Assembly (NCBI RefSeq): GCF_030463535.1
Contig: NC_132878.1
Span: 21,875,925 to 21,939,924, forward strand
Direction of reading: 5' to 3'
Length of the DNA: 64,000 nucleotides
Source of the DNA: Salminus brasiliensis
Taxonomy: Eukaryota; Chordata; Actinopteri; Characiformes; Bryconidae
The first letter of the stretch is position 1. Each line of letters starts with the position of its first letter. Shown one piece after another: positions 10,681-26,300 of this stretch. Position numbers and translations under genes: made by a program. The notes beneath the pieces are model-generated. The model was not told where the DNA came from. It ran no database searches and saw only the letters and a list, made by a program, of their open reading frames with translations.

Positions 10681-12339
10681 CCATCCAGAAGCCAAGGTAA
10701 AGAGTCCAGCGGTAAGGATTACCTATGGTTGCTGGCCTAAAAAAAAACATCTTCTCATTTTTACTTTTTTAATGTTGCACTTATGGAGTGGCAGGTACAG
10801 TCCAGTTTTATAGTAAAACAATGACAATTTAAGGCTTTCTAATAAACAGACAATACATAATAAGAAACAGACAATAAATAATTGTACATTAAAAAAACAG
10901 TTTTAAATATAGTTCGAGGGGGGACGCCATATTTGCCAAAAACATACATTTAGAAATGGCCCCTGAAGAGAAGACCAATTAGTACAATACACTTCGTTCC
11001 TATGAAGACCAATTAAGTAAAGTGCTGTCTTAATTGTGAATCAAAAATAGCCTTAAGCTGATCATTCAGTGTATATTTACATTTACATGTATGGCAGTTA
11101 GCAGTGCTTCGCTGAGTATAGAATATAATACAGAGAATATAATACAGGACGTGTTTAAACTGCATATTAAAAATATAAAAAGCATCTTCAGAAGGATAAC
11201 TGTATACAGGATAAAGGGACATGAGATTAAATGAGACTAAATTACCTACGTTTCACTAAATAAAATGACCTAACATTAGTGCAAACATCTAGAAAGTTGA
11301 ACATTATTATACACTATTCATACTCTACTGTAATAACAAAATTATATATAAATATTGACTTGATTTAAGATGTTTTCACTAGCCAAAATAATGTTTACAG
11401 CAGTGTTTAAATTAAAGTAATATGGCAAGAGCTCTAGCCTTATCTTACTATCAGAGGCAATCATGAAGACTTCAGGAAATGCAGTTTAATTGAACATCTG
11501 TTATGTTTTTAGACTCAGGTATTTTAGCACCTCATTCAACAAGCGCACAAAAACAATCATCTTATTTAATTAACTGATAACTAACTAAAATCTTAGCACA
11601 CTATAAGTGATGTAATCTTGTTTATCTAAGTGAATGTTTGATTAGCAGTAGTCAGAGTTCAACCAACAGAGTTCTTCAAAGGTTCTTTAGTAAAGTCAGT
11701 GTTCTTTACAGAACCATGACAACCATGTGTCACAAGTCGTTCGTTGTCTGGTTGAATGGTTCTTTTCTATAAAGGGAAAATTCTTGTTCCAGGTTCTTTA
11801 AGGCCATGGTTCTGAGGACCTCCAGGGGTCCATGATCTATTTCCAATGTAAACTTTAACATAAGCCAAAAGAAACAAGTAGTTACTCAGAGTGGATGCCT
11901 TAGTGTTACCTAGCATTTCCTATAGTATCCAAGGAGGATGCTATGGGATTGCTATGGCATCACCAAGTGGTTGCTAAGGTATTTTCAATATGCAATCACT
12001 CACAAATCTGTGGAGGTTAAGGACTTGTTACACACATAAAACGGGGTCCTTGACACCAAAAAGTTTGACAACCCTAGCACTTCAAGACACACTTAAATTT
12101 AGAGCATCCTGGTTATTTCAGTGTACAAAAGCATGTTCAGTCTAATTATTGCTGATCAGTGGTAAGAGCATTCGAAATTAACTTACGAAAAGAGTTTATC
12201 CTGCTTTTTTTCTTCTGGAGTATCTGTCTCTACTGTCCAGGGAAGACTTTCTACTAGGTTATGGGGCATTGCGTTAGGGAGGTCAGGATGTTGGATTATC
12301 ACCACCCCACCTCATCCCCAACTCCCCAACTCACCCCAA

Positions 12340-12505
12340 ACATATTGGATGGAGTGTCATCCATCATTCCAGAGAACACAGTTCCACTGCTCCACAGCTC
12401 AATGCTGGGAGGCTTTACACCCCTCTACCCCATGCCTGACATTAGGCATGGTGCCAACAGGTTCATGTCTGTCTACTCCAGAGAGTCCTGTTCTATTAGT
12501 TTTCA
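12340..12505 (-). mobile_element. Tc1-like DNA transposon relic
   Basis: The text GTCATCCATCATTCCAGAGAACACAGTTCCACTGCTCCACAGCTCAATGCTGGGAGGCTTTACACCCCTCTACCCCATGCCTGACATTAGGCATGG matches the layout of a frequent fish transposase relic read on the - strand. No open frame of useful length; family assignment by eye. Confidence 0.45.
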
Positions 12506-13214
12506 AAGACAGTAAGATTCAAGAACAGTGGCTATATAGAAAAATCTAATTCTTATAAATTTCACCTGAATAAGCAGGGCAATCAGGCAGACTATATTGA
12601 TATATGTAAATACATTGATGTTTGGGACAGTTTTGTTTGACATAGACCCTTTGAGTATAACAAAAATGTAATTAACAGAAGCAAATCCCCCTCTGCTGCC
12701 TTTAGAAGCTATGCATGGTGCCGTTTTTCTTTAAGCTTGTCATGCCAGGTTGATTTACAGGTATGCTCTGTGATATTAGCTTCACAGGCTAGTGACCCTG
12801 ACACTTGATTTCCTTTAAAGCCTGAGGGAAGGGGTTAGCAGTGTTGGAGTATGCACACTTATGAGCAGTGGGTTCTATGAAAAAATGATTCTCAGAAAAC
12901 GAACTCCAAAATCTGTCATTTCCTGGGATTGTGGGTCCATTTTAATTTAAAGTCAGTTTTTCCATCACTGACCTCATCTGTTAGACCGGTGAGTCACGGA
13001 AAAGCCCACATAGGCTGCCATATCAACTCCCCTGGCGACTACTCTAGAGGTAGAGGCTCTCAACTGTATTCCTGATTGAGTGACTCACCCAAGCCCACAC
13101 AGACCACCACAGTTGCCTAGGGATTATTCAGTCCCATGAAAGGAACCCCTTTATTTAAAAAGAAACCACAAAGGAGCCAAATCCTAAGTAGGGCCCTATT
13201 TACTTGTCCTAGGG

Positions 13215-13580
13215 CTAATGAATCAGAATCAGAATCAGAATCTCTTTATTTCACCAAGTATGTTACACATACAAGGAATTTGTCTTGGTGAGAGCAACAC
13301 GTATGACAAGTAACAAAAACACAGAACACAGGTTATTTACAGTATTGAACTAAAGGAAAATTACACTAAACAATAAATAGGGTAGGGGATAAATTAAAAA
13401 TATAAAAAGTACTAGAGGTAATAAAGAGACGAAGAAGCTGAGAGATTTAGTTGAAAAATATTATATATAGAAAGTTACAGATGACCTGAATATTTACAGA
13501 AAGAGAACATCTGTACAGGTGTGCAAATAGGCAGAGTGCAAATAGCTGTTCAGTCCAGTTTGGTACAGTTCAGTTGTATG
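13215..13580 (-). mobile_element. Non-LTR retrotransposon 3' end with (GAATCA)n tail
   Basis: A hexamer run (GAATCA)4 at about 13219-13242 is followed by CTCTTTATTTCACCAAGTATGTTACACATACAAGGAATTTGTCTTGGTG. This is a familiar fish LINE 3' end read from its tail, so the element points to the - strand. No reverse transcriptase sequence remains. Confidence 0.6.
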
Positions 13581-14494
13581 TAGTTAATGACTATATTGAG
13601 TGACTATTATTTTGGCAGTTAACCTAGTTATTAGTTTTAAGGCTTCATAAATGCCATGAATAAAAGATGGAATTGAAGATGGAGTCTGAAGTCTAGGGAC
13701 CACCAATATTCAACCACTCAGGACAAGGAAATGTCATTCAAATGTAGCTAGTGAGATTATAACATGATCTGGTAGTATCAAGTGGTTGGTTTTTCAAAAA
13801 AAAAAATTAAAAAATGCCACTACCTTCAATGCTCATATTATAAACTATGCTTATTATCAACAGTCAGTGTGTGTCAGGTTGCCCAATTTTGCAGGTTATC
13901 TACTTAGAACATTTATTAGTGATGTTCTGATCCAGGCATATTTAATGTATTGGCTATTATACTGGTCCAGTTCTAATGCTTTGTTTTATCACTGCATCAC
14001 TATATTCAGCATCCTCTGGAGTCCTCCATCATAATCAGATATTATTCACAGCCTTCAGCAGAGAGGCACATTTTTAGAAGGTAGCAGTTTAGAGCAGTTT
14101 ACACTACCTGGCAAAAAATGTTGCACAGCAGTAACACCCTGACACCCTAGTAACAACCTATTTTAATTTCTTTTAGGCAAATGTGCTGTCTGAGACTTTC
14201 AGTTTCAAAGTTTTAAGTCACTAACATTTCAAAGAGACTTTTTATAAGTACTTTGATGGAACATTAGGAAACTGCACAGATATATAATTAAACTGCCTAA
14301 CAACATGTTGCAATGGTAAGAGGTGGGACACATACAAAACTGCCAACACACGGTTGTGCAACCAAAGCTCATACATTTGTGAAGACAACAAAGACTATCC
14401 CATCTGGGCGTAACCAACAAAGAGACTGTGTCAGTCTCAGACTTGTCTCAGATTTGTAATGATAGTTTACAACACACTGTGCATCACACCCTGC

Positions 14495-14715
14495 TGTGTA
14501 GCTGTAGACCAGTCAGAAGTGCCCATGCTAACCCCTGTCCACCATCAAATGTGCCTGCACTGGGCACACAAGTGTTTGGACTGAGACTTGGAGCAGTGGA
14601 AGAAGATCTCAAAGGCTCCTTCATAGGTCTTGTAGAATGAGCTGTTTTGGTGATATACAGATAATCACCCGCATATTATGCAGGTGGTCTTAAAGTTTTG
14701 GCTCATTTGTGTATA
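14495..14715 (+). mobile_element. Tc1/mariner-type relic with 3' terminal repeat
   Basis: Contains TAGACCAGTCAGAAGTGCCCATGCTAACCCCTGTCCACC and GGAGCAGTGGAAGAAGAT, then the terminal repeat CAGGTGGTCTTAAAGTTTTGGCTCATTTGTGTA at about 14680-14713. It is the same family as 8487-8640 in the opposite orientation, with a large internal deletion. Confidence 0.6.
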
Positions 14716-14869
14716 TGGATTTGAACTCTAATACACTAGCACTAAAAATAAGACAAGACTTGTGTCTTTTATATATCTATCAGTAGTTAAGACTTTTTTT
14801 AAGCGGAATATGGGCTTTTTAAAAATATCATTATGCAAAATCAAGAACACATATAATATAATGATGAAG

Positions 14870-15372
14870 TTCTCTTCACTGGCTACATGTAGCTGCCCTC
14901 ATCAGATTCATAACCTTGACCCTGGCCTACTAAGCCCAGAAAGGACCAGCCCCTTCGTACTTGATGGCAATGGTCAAAAGGCGATCCGCACCAAAAGCCC
15001 TTCCAGCTTCAAGTATGGCTTGGCTCGACCCGCCATCCCTCAAAATCCACGGAAGACAAGCGTCCAGGCTTTTTTCTGTCCTGGCACCAAAGTGGTGGAA
15101 CGAGCTGCCCCTGGGTGTCTGAACAGCAGAGTTGCTCGCTGTCTTCAAACGCAGACTGAAGACCCACCTCTTCAGAGAGTACTTGGGCGAATAGTAGAGT
15201 ACTATGGTCACCTTATTGACTTGTGTTTAGTAATGTCTAAACTTAGAGGTATCTTTGAACTATTAGTCTATTCAAACTAGCTGAGGTTTTTCTTGAGTAA
15301 ATAGCAAAGCACTTTTGTAAGTCGATCTGGAGAAGAGTGTCTGCTAAATGCTGTAAATGTAAATGTAAATAA
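14870..15372 (+). mobile_element. L2-like LINE 3' end with (TGTAAA)n tail
   Basis: The + strand carries the carboxy end of an ORF2 reverse transcriptase, broken by frameshifts: segments equivalent to VLAPKWWNELP, VRTAELLAVFKRRLKTHLF and REYLG can be read around 15080-15190. The 3' UTR ends GTCTGCTAAATGCTGTAAATGTAAATGTAAAT at about 15340-15370, the short tandem tail typical of L2 elements. The copy is 5'-truncated. The 172-codon ORF at 14762-15280 is an out-of-frame reading of it. Confidence 0.75.
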
Positions 15373-15952
15373 CACACTGCCATTATTCCTACCTGGAAAA
15401 GATAATATTTCACAGACCAGCCACTGTATTTCCAGCAGTGCTTCTGAGGTAGGCAGCTGGCCTTTCATAAAGCCCTGGGTAGACCTGCCCTGTAAGTGAC
15501 CCTTTCAGTGTTTTTTTTGCACTCCAACATCCTCGGAAAACCCCTCCACCGCCACAAGGAATGAGTCACTCCTCATTCTTGTTGTGATGAAGGTAGACGT
15601 CTTGAGAAGCCTCAACTTTAATCCCTTTGTGATTGGCCTGTTGTTTTCAAGCCTTCCTCAGAGCTCTTTCATTTGAACAGTGATATGGAGGTCCAGTAAA
15701 CAGTTGTTTTCCTTGCAGGCTTGCAGACTTCTTATTTTTTTGACGTCTAAAAACAAGTGACATTGTCATGTTTGTCCTCAACACATGATGTTTTCTCAGG
15801 GAGAGTAAGGCTCAATTCAGTGATCCCTTGAGGTCTTATCTTTTGTGCAGCCATATGGTTGAGCTGATTAGGCTTTTATATCAGCTTTTTTATGTATGAA
15901 AAACATTTGACCTTTCTTTTGCCATACTTACTATCAGCGGTCTTACCACATA

Positions 15953-17547
<1,595 letters not shown>

Positions 17548-17629
17548 TACTATACAGTAGGAATTTATTTTTTTTAACCCTCATTGCAAATTAGGTTAAT
17601 TATCACACAAAGTTTCTGAATGATTCAAC

Positions 17630-18650
<1,021 letters not shown>

Positions 18651-19100
18651 TTAGGAACACGTGTTTACTCACAGAAATTTAAATTCAACTAGGGTGTTAA
18701 ATAACTCCACATTTCCCAGAACTTCTTGGGGGTAGACGTGAAGTCATTTAGAACTATAAAAGTATTCAATTATAGTCTGACAAGCGTCTATTCATTTAAA
18801 ATCTCACTGCTGACAAGCCGTGGCTTAAGGCTTCAACACTGAGAGATCTAAAGAAAAGGAGCAAAGTTAAGCCATGCAGAGGAACCCAACTAGCTACCTC
18901 TCCAACACTAGTCTGCTTGCCCCCCCCCTCCATACTCCAAGATGAAATACACCAAGTGCTTATTCAATAACACAATATCCTAAACATTCAAAAGTAACAT
19001 TTAAGCATTTATAAACATTTGCTTTTGTCATATTCATATATTCTTCCATGTTTTCCTGTTTGCTAGTGTCCTATTACTGACGCGTTTTTTTTTTTTTTTA

Positions 19101-19673
19101 TCATTTGGGCGTAATTATATGTGCTTTACTGCTGCAGGGACCAAAGGGCGCGTCACGCCTCACTTTGACCAATCAAATATTGAGATGTGCGTGGCTGCCA
19201 CACCCACCAACAACAAGTCTGCCTAGTGTTATTATTTTACCCACCCGTATTCCGAAAAGATCCCGCCTTCTGTTATGCCATTGGCTAGTTATTAGTGCTT
19301 CGACACATTCTAGACAAACTAGCCAATCCGGTCGCATCCCAGACACGCTATTAGCCAATGCCAGCAGAGTGGGCGGGGCTTTCAGGAAAACGGGTGTGGA
19401 AAAATAATATCGCTTCTCGTCACACACTGGTTCAACGTGTGCTGAGGCAGAAATCTCTACGAGCGACTCGCTGTCACTGGGTTTGTCCACAGAGACAGAT
19501 TTTTCGGCTTATTCGTGGATTTTTTTAAAAGATAAGTCATTGTATGTATAGATATTATATATTATAGTGTGCAAAAACGTATGTTTAAACGCTCATAATG
19601 TCAGCGCGCGCTCCCACAGTCGTTACTGAAGCGAACACAAGTATAAACGACCGTTGAAACGACAGACCGCGAC
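19101..19673 (+). promoter_or_regulatory. rasa4 promoter and 5' UTR with four CCAAT boxes
   Basis: CpG-rich stretch directly before the rasa4 start codon. CCAAT boxes lie at 19169-19173, 19280-19284 (inverted, ATTGG), 19323-19327 and 19355-19359, followed by a GC box GGGCGGGG at 19371-19378. No TATA box is placed suitably. This is the layout of a TATA-less NF-Y/Sp1 promoter; transcription probably starts between about 19400 and 19600. Factor binding is inferred from motifs only. Confidence 0.65.
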
Positions 19674-19738
19674 ATGGCTAAGAGGAGCACTCTGTTCATT
19701 CGTATTGTTGAAGCCAAAAATCTGCCCATTAAGGACAT
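19674..19738 (+). CDS. rasa4: rasa4 exon 1 (start of C2A)
   Basis: [18 protein letters not shown]; includes Asp21. Donor ACAT|GTGAGT, phase 2. Confidence 0.93.
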
Positions 19739-20341
19739 GTGAGTATTGATTTCGTGTTTTAAATGTGGGTTTCTGTTGGGAATTCCCATATTGTGTCACT
19801 TGGGGTGAACTTGGCGAAAAAATGGCTCGAGTTGACCGAGGTTTACTGGATTTCCTCTCACCATGTCAAACTGAAGAGGAGCTGCCACAGCACGCGGTGC
19901 ATATGGGAGGCTGCATTTCACAAGTCGTCCCTGTATCTCTTATTTTTGTTGTGTTCGTGTTTTGACATAATGTGAATTTTTAACAGCTTGCTAATTAGCT
20001 GCATTGTGCCAAAACTAAATAATAAATAGACCAGTAAAATGCTCCAGAATATTTGTTTACGTTGACTTCAATTTAAAGTTAGTAGCTAGCACCAGCTAAC
20101 AACGTTTTTCTTTCTCCTGTAAAGTTTTGGACGTAGTTTTTTTTTAGGTGACATCTACCATATGTAACCTAACACGTCAATGCAAGGACTGCTTTATTGC
20201 TCGTTGTAGTCTATGGAAGACGTTAGCCAGTAATCCAGCGTTGATTAGGTTGTGAGGATTGGATCCAAACAGCCTACATAAGTGGAAAGGCATGCAATGA
20301 AATTAGAAAACTTTCTGGATGAAATACTGCAGTAGATTAGC

Positions 20342-20373
<32 letters not shown>

Positions 20374-23300
20374 AATAGCGTAAATAAAGGCAATATTTGA
20401 AGCTGGGTCGTTGTAGTTCTGCACATTTAATACCTACCCCCAGAGCAGCTGCTCAGATTTATGCCTGGATTTAATATCTGAGACGAGCTGCTCTGAAAAG
20501 TACAACGTTCAGCTTGAAAAATGAAAGCAAGCAACGCCAGAACCTTTCTTTGTAGTTAGTTGTGGTCAGGCAGATTTATCTGGGTCTCTTTAAGGAGGTC
20601 TGGAGACAGCTGAGTACAACATAGTGGAAGTGCTCCATTATGCCTAATGGAGTGTGTGAAACCAGTGTAATACACATTTCATGTGAACTGTTTGATCGTT
20701 TCAGCGTTAATATGTAAGCACATGCCAAGTTATTGTATAAACGTTAGCTCCAGGTGACAGATGATGAAGAGCTGAGTAAGGTCCCCCAGATAACAGTGCC
20801 CATTTGTGTTTGGCAGGACTACGAACCACGCGCCCCCGTCCGAATGGAGAGAGCTCTCCTCGCTCTCTCTCTCTCTCGTGGGCATGGGTTATAATATGCA
20901 TGTTTTTCCTCTCTCGCCCACAGCCTTTGTGATTGCAATAGCCCGGACTGAACCGCACACCCCTGCTGGAATCTTTGTTCACTTGCTCTTGTGGGCATGG
21001 GTTATGAAATCCATGTTTCTCCTCTTTCGCCCACAGCCTTTGTGCCTGCAGCGGCCAGGGGCTGGGCTACCTCTTGCTGGAGGGCCATCCACTCACTTTC
21101 TGTTAGGAATGAGAAGTCAGTAATAAAGCATTTAGGAGTCATTAACATGGGGTGGAATGGGACAAAATACAGCAGTGACCTGTCCGTGCTCCACCTACAC
21201 ATGTGTTCTTTCATAGCAATTGTTGGTCAAACTTTACAGAGAATTGACAAAAATCCCATTTATAAAAGTAATCGTTACTCACAAGTCAGTTGTTGTCAGA
21301 ATACTGAAATAATTCACGGGAACAATGGGTCACTGCAGTGTTTTTATTGTCACTACACAGTGAGATAAATACTGACTTTCCAGTTTAGAATGCTTTGCAG
21401 CCAAGCTTGGGCCCAGTTTCTGAAAAGCATCTTAGTGTTAATACAATGCTTGCTTGCTTGCTTTGGGCTAAAATGCTTAAGAAGACCCAGTCCTGGTTGG
21501 AAATAACAAAAATCAGGAGAACAGAGAACAGTAGAAAATGTTCCATCAGATACCAGAATCCAATTATGTAACTTTATGTAGGCTGAAATGGGACCCAGAC
21601 CATTTTCTATGTCTTCATTCAGTTATGCAAGCACAGCACTTTAATTGAGCTGAATGTCTTTATTGTATTTAAAGGAATGGCAGAATGACGAATACAAAAG
21701 TTCAACAAGATGGATTTTTTCCCCACCATTCGAACGAGAGAGAGAAAGAGAGAGAGAGAGAGAGGTGTGGTGCTGCAGAAACCTTCTCCTTCACTGATTA
21801 TATTATAAACGTTTTATAAGAACTGATATTTAGTAACAGATGAGAAATTACTTTGCTGGAAGAAAACCTAAAAACTATTGGGAAAGAACACATTTGTGGC
21901 CTCTTGACCGTTTCTTCTGAAATGATGGATGGTTTTATAGTTCATGTATTGACACATGAATCAGAGTGCACTGAGAATTTCCCATTTTTGTTTGTTTGTT
22001 GTAGTGGTTCCATCTTGCAGTGTGTGTGTTTGTGGCACTAAAAGCACTAGGGGCCAGATGTCATGTGGAGTGTTTACATTGACACTGTGGTGACATTGCC
22101 AAGCAAAGCAGAGACAGATTGCATTCGAGCGTCTTCATCAACAACCCTCCTCACACATGCCCCACACTCGTGCTTTTTGGGGAAATAAAAATGTCCTCAT
22201 TTCAACCACCCCACTCATTCCATCTGCAAAAACGACTGCACAACTCAGAAAAGAGCAGTCGATTTAAAATGGCAATGTGATCTAAGTCAGATGCCATTTC
22301 TTTATGAGTCATCCTCACAGCAATGGCAATACCAATAATTCGTTGCTTTCTGTGAGACAATTTGATTTGATTTGGCAATTCAGTTTTGCTTGTCTTTTTC
22401 AATAGTAGAGACGAGATAATGAAAAAGAAATTGAAACAGTTATTGATTGTATTACTGGTGCACATTTTCATCATGAGTGTGGAAATCTGCCTGTTTGGCA
22501 GTTGTAGCTTGTGTACTTCAGTGAGGAACTGGTAGTGTTTCATGACCTGGCAGGGTATGTTGTTAGCTGAAACATAAGACAGCACCTGTCTTCTTATTTA
22601 CAGATACAGGGAACTGTCAAACAAAGTGCCTAGACTTAAAGCAGAGCCACTTGTGATCCTTTATGAGCAGACAGATCATTTAGTTTTGTGGTTTGTTTGA
22701 CAGGTTCAGTGGTTGGCTTTGCTGCAGGAGAGGTGGCTGGAGTGTGTTATGTCTCATATTTAACTGTCCAGAGGTGTACTCCTAAAGAGTAAAGTGGTGC
22801 AGCCTTCTAAGAGTGGGTGATGCCACAGCCATTCACAGCCATGAGCCGTGAGCACAACACTTTAACCTTCTGGTATAATTGTGAGAGGGCTGTCCTAAAA
22901 ATAAAGATTCAAATGGTTATTGGAGCGATGCCATAGAAGGGGCATGTTTGAATCCATAATAAAGCTATGTGTGTGTAAAGAACCATTTAAAGGTCTAAAG
23001 AAACTTCACTTGATTTACCAATTCTTTACCAATTTAAACACTCACACATCTCTGTTTAAAACCTGGTTCTTTAAGGAACCACACATGCTTCTTTTATGGC
23101 ACCTTTAAGAGTGTAGCTAGTGGGAGAACTGGAAGCTAGTTAGAAAAGTGGGAAAGAAAAAAATACAGATCCTCTGTATATGTGAACTTCATCAGTTTGA
23201 GGGTCTTACCAAACTGTATTGTATATATATTACATTTTAAAATGCAGAAATTTACATCAGTGCATCCCCAGAATGTGTGTGTGTGTGCAAGCATATGTGT

Positions 23301-26300
23301 GTGTGTGTGTGCATGTGGTCGTCGCCTTCGCTATCATCTTTCTGCAGGTGCCGTGAGGATGATGGTACGTGGTTCAACTGCCAAGCCGCACGGCTGTCTG
23401 ATGCAGCACCTGATTCTGACAGACCGTTTTTCCCTCGTACACTGATAACAAAAGGCAAAGATGAATCACCTTATCCACTCACCCATTCTCCTCTTTATAT
23501 ACACACAGACGCATGCACACATACTCACTCACACACACACAGACACCTCGTAAATGCTGCTACTGCTGCCAGTCATTACTCCCTGGAGGAATTCAAAGGT
23601 CTTCATTCTGACAACAGCACTCCCCCTACATACTCTCACTTGTTACTCTCTAGTTGTCAGACGCTAGCTGGAATGAAAAGGCTGCTACTTCAAGTCCTTA
23701 ATTACTTTGATTGGTTTTGCTAGCATGCCACCGCTGGAGTGAAGAAAATAAAGAATATTTCATTTTGATTGACTGGTGTAATAACACAAAATGTGCAACC
23801 CCAACATGAGAGACAGTGCGAGTTGGACCACAGCAGACAAGGTGTCTAGTGCAAGACAAAAACGACACATGTTGTGACTGGGTGAATGATTTTCGCGACG
23901 TGCCATGGTTAACGTGCTAGACCGTTGTTTTGATGATGACAACCTACGGAACCTCTGCTTTTTGTTTTTGTCAGTACTGTGACATGAAAGCAAATCTCTG
24001 ACCGAGCAATCAGAAACAGCAGTAGCTGTCTGCCTGTCAGTCTGTCTGTCTGTCTGTCTGTCTAGAAGCTTCTTTGAACTGGTGCTCTCCAAAGGTTTCA
24101 CGAGGGACGCCTTCATGTGGGCGTATCCTTTGGCATAGCTTTGACACACCAAAGGTGTCTCTCCTCTACCTGTGGCGTATGGGATGAAAAGGGAACACAA
24201 CCCAGGAAAGAAAAGGGAAAATCTCCCTTTTATGCCTTTCATGTTAATGTTTTCTTTAGACGTCACCAAAATCGTGGCTGCATATTATCAGCTTTAATTA
24301 CACATTCACGCATTGGCTTGAGAATCTCTGCATATTTGAGCCAGTCTCAGAATTTCAATTAGCCCTGTATCACCTGCCATCCCGATAACACAAAGCAACG
24401 TGGCTTGATGGCAATTATTGTTGGGGTTAATTAGTTACCTGTTGATGGGAAATATATTGTGCCTTGTGTGTAATGTGTTGCCATTGTTCACTTTTCTCGC
24501 AGAACCGGGAGCAGTGATCCATACTGCATTGTGCGAATTGATAACGAAGCCATTATAAGGTACAGTATGACTGATTTTCTGTTTTCCCTCCACATTCCAT
24601 TTTAAACCCATATTAGGACTTGCGACTGACTCTGCTTCACCTCCCTAAGTCAATTACCATAGATTTAACAGGTTTCAAATGAGATTTCCCACACCAAAGC
24701 TTTTTCATTCACTCTTCATAATTGAAATCCGGGTTATTATGTTCGTGGAATAAACTGCTGAAAGTGGCAGCGCAGAAAAGCAGGAAATGCCTAAACGTGT
24801 GCTGGGATGAAACATTTGTTTTATTTAACTGTTTAATCTATTGCTCTGTCCACTCCTTTATACCGTGACCACTGGTGAAACCCTCACGAGTCTCAGTGAG
24901 TCACGATTCATCCTGAAGCATACTAAGAAGTCAATAAAGAAGACGCAGTTGCATCCATATCTGCAGCAGATGACTCAAAATGCTACTTCTTTTTTATTAT
25001 CTTCAGTGTAATGCTAATGTCTTAAAATGTTCTTAAAATTAGCATGTTCTCTGGGGGTGTAGGGGCAGTATGTGGTGGGAAGATGTTTCTGTGAAGACAA
25101 AGGGGTTTGTTCAAGCTAACCATTATGAATGTAAATGTGTCATGAGCTATGGCTGACCTGACTCATAGAGCTCCCCCTTTGCAAAAAACAGCTGTCATTT
25201 TTTCTGCCATTCTTTGTGACAAGCGTTCATGTTTACACACAAGATATCCTGGATCAGTGTTCACTGAAAGAGGGACAAGGCTGCCAGGTTAATGTTTTAC
25301 TAGTTAAATATTATTCTTGTATGTTTAGTCACAGAATGTTAGCTGTCTCAATATGCTCTACGTTCACCCCAGTTATTGGTTTCTATGTGTGGCACACACA
25401 GTTTGATCAACAGAAGGGCGAAGTATTGTATACCAAGTTTGATTTGCAGCAGTTTGTGGTCCTATATCATATTAAATACATACATATTAAGTAACTAATA
25501 TCTGCATGTAATATTCTGTTCTCTTGTACTGTTTAACAGATTGTGGATAAATAAAGGGAATTAATAACCATTAGTCTATGGTAAATTATCCACTGTTTCT
25601 TTTCTTCTAAGATTACATCTTAGCATTTTACCTACCGCTTAAGAGTCTTGATGGGTCAGATGAGTTAAACATATAATCCGTCAGCACACACAGGCATCTA
25701 CAGCTGAACTCCAGAGCCTGTATTCTGTTATGATAATGGAAAAATATATTTTTAGCCGGCTCATATTATAATATCCAGATTTTTTTACAAGGCAATATTC
25801 TGATAATCACATCTAAATAACAGTATAAGCAAGTTGTCAGCTATTAAAACAATATCTATTTTTAGCTGGTTTTGAAGGACTCAAAACCAGCACTCTTTGC
25901 CAAATATGTTGAGAGGTTAGACCATCCAGTGGTTGTAGTACATATTTACCCAACCATTTAATGTTAGAAATAGGAAACTTAAAATATATTGCAAAACTTA
26001 ATAGCAATTTCATGAAGTCCAGATGGTTCTAATCATAAATACAATTTGTTTTGGACCAGGTGGCCTGTAATAAATGAAGTATTTCAGTTTGGTCCGGACT
26101 TTACATTACATACATTTTTAGCAAGCTTTGCATTATGAGGAAAATATCTTCTGACACAGTTTAAATTCATTTTCTAAAAACATCTTTCCCACTCAGGACA
26201 GCAACAATATGGAAGACACTGTCTCCTTTTTGGGGCGAGGAGTACAATGTCCATCTCCCACCGTCCTTTCACACTGTGTCCCTGCATGTAATGGATGAAG

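Larger units (their letters stand above)
19739..24502. other. rasa4 intron 1
   Basis: Contains an (AAT)n run at 20342-20368, a two-copy direct repeat at 20878-21050, an AG run near 21734-21764, a MITE-like element at about 22975-23117, GT/CA runs at 23273-23311 and 23505-23545, and a (CTGT)n run at 24027-24063. No further exon recognised; ORFs such as 23277-23723 and 23760-24269 lie on the simple repeats. Confidence 0.6.

Noticed and set aside
10626-10711. Candidate exon DLDQVYDLGNYNPVLDTGH with AG acceptor and GTAAGG donor
   Set aside because: It partly overlaps a MITE-like repeat, has no partner exon in phase and no recognised domain.
14762-15280. 172-codon ORF
   Set aside because: It runs through the 3' end of an L2-like LINE out of frame with the reverse transcriptase.
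23760-24269. 169-codon - strand ORF with a QTDR repeat
   Set aside because: Produced by the (CTGT)n microsatellite; no domain, and within rasa4 intron 1.
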